Below, in pieces: positions 62,082 through 64,000 of a stretch of DNA of 64,000 nucleotides. Position 1 is the stretch's first letter; each line of letters begins with the position of its first letter. A program made the translations under genes and the position numbers. The notes below the pieces were generated by a model. It saw nothing but the letters and a program-made list of their open reading frames with translations. It was not told the DNA's origin and made no database searches. The stretch is taken from assembly GCF_020532555.1 (NCBI RefSeq), contig NZ_JAJBBR010000009.1, forward strand, positions 1 through 64,000. The letters are read 5' to 3'. The stretch comes from Microvirga lenta (lineage in GTDB: Bacteria; Pseudomonadota; Alphaproteobacteria; Rhizobiales; Beijerinckiaceae).

Positions 62082-63674
62082 ATGATCATCTTGCGCCATC
62101 TCTTAGCGGCCTTTGCAGTCCTTATCGGCATGGCCTCCTCTGCCTTCGCCGGCGTCTATGAAGATGCGCTGCCGAAGTTTGCCGCCGACAGCTATGCCGA
62201 GACCGATGCCGCCATTTCTGCTGTTGCGGGAAGCGGTCATCCCCTATCCTTGAAGGTCGTTGAGGCCGTGCGCGATGGTCGGCTTCTCGTCAGCTCCGGA
62301 CAAATCATTATCCGTGAACCGTCTGGTAACCTGATTAGTGCGGTGACGGGGCAGGCTTTCGGGCCAACGCCATCAGGCCTCAAACCGGTCAGGATCAACA
62401 ATCGCGTTCGCCGCGCTATCGAGGCTGCGTTGGGCAGCCTGACACTTCTCAGTTCCGATCCGGCTGCACGACTGCAGGCGGCTCGAGCGGTTTTTCGCTC
62501 CCGCGATGAGACGGCTCTGCCGAATCTGGAAACGGCTATCACACAGGAAACGGATGCAAATGTGAAGGGCGCCCTGCAGATAGCCCGTGCTGCAGTGCTT
62601 CTGGGCGCCTCCGGTACATCTACCGCAGATCGCCTGAAGGCCGTCGAGGCCTTGCAGGCCCGCGGAGACCAGGACGCGCTTGCGCTGTTATCGACGTTGC
62701 CTGTCGGGGTGCAGCCCGAGGTGGCGGACGCGGCAGGGAAGGCCGTTGAGAGCATCCGCTCCCGTCTGGCGTTCTGGAACGCGCTTCAGAATGTCTGGTA
62801 CGGCATTTCCCTCGGGTCGGTCCTCTTGCTGGCTGCGATCGGCCTGGCAATCACCTTCGGTACCATGGGCGTCATCAATATGGCGCACGGTGAGATGGTG
62901 ATGCTGGGTGCCTATACGACTTTCGTCGTTCAGGAGGCGATCCGCACCTATGCACCGGAATTGTTCGGCATCTCGCTGTTCCTATCGCTTCCACTTGCTT
63001 TCGTGGTCGCGGGTGCTGTCGGGATCCTCATCGAGCGTACCGTCATCCGCTTTCTCTACGGGCGCCCGCTGGAAACGCTGCTTGCGACTTGGGGCTTGTC
63101 TCTGATCCTACAGCAGACAGTCCGCACAATCTTCGGGCCGACGAACCGGGAGGTCGGGACACCAGCCTGGATGAGCGGTGCTCTCGAGATCGGGGGACTG
63201 AGCCTCACCTACAATCGCATCGCCATCGTCATCTTCGCGTTTGCGGCATTCGCGACCCTGCTTCTGGTGATGCGCTATACGTCCCTCGGACTCTACATGC
63301 GGGCAGTCACGCAGAACCGCCGCATGGCGGGATCCATGGGTATCCGAACAAACCGGATCGACGCCTTGGCTTTCGGTCTCGGCTCGGGCGTGGCGGGGAT
63401 TGCCGGTGTTGCATTGTCCCAAATCGACAATGTGAGCCCCAATCTTGGTCAGAGCTACATCATCGACAGTTTCATGGTCGTGGTGTTCGGCGGTGTCGGG
63501 AATCTGTGGGGTACTCTGGTCGGAGCGATGACGCTCGGCATCGCGAACAAGTTTCTCGAGCCTTATGCCGGGGCGGTATTGGGCAAAATCGTCCTGCTCG
63601 TTGCGATCATCCTCTTCATTCAAAGGCGACCGCGCGGACTTTTCGCGCTCAGGGGCAGGGCGGTGGAAGCATGA
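62082..63674 (+). CDS. urtB: Urea ABC transporter permease UrtB
   Basis: 530-residue permease. Signal-like N terminus, a periplasmic helical domain (about 25-235) characteristic of UrtB, then the LivH-type permease (about 240-525; GVINMAHGEMVMLGAYTTFV, TQNRRMAGSMGIRTNRIDAL, FMVVVFGGVGNLWGTLVGAM). The long N-terminal domain is normal for UrtB. The stop overlaps the urtC start by four bases. Confidence 0.96.
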   Translation: MIILRHLLAAFAVLIGMASSAFAGVYEDALPKFAADSYAETDAAISAVAGSGHPLSLKVVEAVRDGRLLVSSGQIIIREPSGNLISAVTGQAFGPTPSGLKPVRINNRVRRAIEAALGSLTLLSSDPAARLQAARAVFRSRDETALPNLETAITQETDANVKGALQIARAAVLLGASGTSTADRLKAVEALQARGDQDALALLSTLPVGVQPEVADAAGKAVESIRSRLAFWNALQNVWYGISLGSVLLLAAIGLAITFGTMGVINMAHGEMVMLGAYTTFVVQEAIRTYAPELFGISLFLSLPLAFVVAGAVGILIERTVIRFLYGRPLETLLATWGLSLILQQTVRTIFGPTNREVGTPAWMSGALEIGGLSLTYNRIAIVIFAFAAFATLLLVMRYTSLGLYMRAVTQNRRMAGSMGIRTNRIDALAFGLGSGVAGIAGVALSQIDNVSPNLGQSYIIDSFMVVVFGGVGNLWGTLVGAMTLGIANKFLEPYAGAVLGKIVLLVAIILFIQRRPRGLFALRGRAVEA

Positions 63675-64000
63675 CGACGCAGTCTCTCATCGACAGGCAG
63701 AGCATCATCGTCTTGTCCTTGCTGGCGGCCACCGCTGTTCTGGTTCCCGTTCTGAACACGGTGGCGCCCCCTGGGTCGGCGCTTCATCTGTCCGATTACC
63801 TCGTGCCGCTTCTCGGCAAGTATCTATGCTTTGCTCTGCTGGCGCTCTCGGTCGATCTTATCTGGGGCTTCTGCGGTATTCTTTCGCTTGGTCACGGGGC
63901 ATTCTTCGCTCTCGGCGGTTATGCGATGGGCATGTACCTCATGCGCCAGATCGGCTCGCGCGGGGTCTATGCGGATCCGATCCTGCCCGATTTCATGGTT
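63671..64000 (+). CDS. urtC: Urea ABC transporter permease UrtC, N-terminal part (3' end outside window)
   Basis: ATG at 63671 overlaps the urtB stop (ATGA). 110 codons are visible and open to the edge. Start MTTQSLIDRQSIIVLSLLAA, then hydrophobic spans and YLCFALLALSVDLIWGFCGI followed by LSLGHGAFFALGGYAMGMYL, the LivM/UrtC signature. ATPase genes urtD and urtE would be expected beyond the window. Confidence 0.96.
   Translation, partial: MTTQSLIDRQSIIVLSLLAATAVLVPVLNTVAPPGSALHLSDYLVPLLGKYLCFALLALSVDLIWGFCGILSLGHGAFFALGGYAMGMYLMRQIGSRGVYADPILPDFMV

Noticed and set aside
60633-62099. A 488-codon open frame on the minus strand opposite urtA
   Set aside because: It mirrors the strongly conserved UrtA frame; its translation has no recognisable motif and arises from GC-rich codon structure.
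62082-63674. UrtB with a long N-terminal non-permease part, possibly a novel fusion
   Set aside because: UrtB proteins normally carry this periplasmic domain, so it is not unusual.
1-64000. CRISPR arrays, tRNA or rRNA genes, insertion sequences, prophage
   Set aside because: I saw no regularly spaced repeats, conserved RNA gene blocks, transposase or phage proteins. A dedicated tRNA scan could still find a single tRNA that I missed.

Overview
The window looks like a chromosomal segment of a high-GC alphaproteobacterium of the Hyphomicrobiales, most like the Methylobacteriaceae/Microvirga group. This rests on the dense high-GC genes, frequent GTG/TTG starts with purine-rich Shine-Dalgarno sequences, TRAP and dipeptide transporters in catabolic clusters, a urea (urt) transporter behind a sigma-54 promoter, and a Cdc48-type ATPase of the kind seen in that group. 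The genus is inference. I saw no rRNA, tRNA, CRISPR array, insertion sequence or phage gene.

Layout. 1-2 kb: 3' end of ftsH with a terminator, then small unknown genes. 2-10 kb: a membrane-anchored spermidine-synthase-like protein, a frameshifted M28 aminopeptidase, an orphan amidoligase, an exported metallo-beta-lactamase-fold hydrolase, an aldo/keto reductase and a Bcr/CflA-type MFS exporter with an array of phased TTGCG motifs upstream. 10-21 kb: an L,D-transpeptidase, an overlapping VWA/J-domain pair, a KefB/YbaL-like antiporter, an acyl-lipid desaturase, a DEDDh exonuclease, a DUF808 protein, an exported intradiol dioxygenase-like protein, a diguanylate cyclase and an AhpD-like protein.

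21.8-37.4 kb is a catabolic island. It holds an ECHDC3-like protein, two acyl-CoA ligases and an IclR regulator. Behind them lie a DctQM/DctP TRAP importer, a short-chain dehydrogenase, a tandem DUF296 protein, an HpcH/HpaI aldolase, an Ldh-family dehydrogenase and a second, TAXI-type TRAP importer. The most economical reading is uptake and breakdown of one or two carboxylates through dehydrogenation, aldol cleavage and CoA activation. It is followed by a Clp1/Grc3-like P-loop kinase and a full-length Cdc48/p97-type double AAA ATPase.

41-47 kb has an acetoacetate-decarboxylase-like protein, a polysaccharide-export protein, an HSL-type esterase, small exported or membrane proteins and a YcbB-type L,D-transpeptidase. 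47-58.5 kb holds a LysR regulator divergent from a likely operon: M81 metallopeptidase, YtcJ-like amidohydrolase, five-gene dipeptide-type ABC importer, and a fusion of a YkuD domain with an AstE/AspA-like zinc deacylase. This operon and its fusion are the best candidate for an undescribed system, probably import and hydrolysis of an amide- or peptide-linked compound. 58.6-64 kb has a second FtsH-like protease with a changed pore loop, then urtA-urtB-urtC, with urtC running off the edge.
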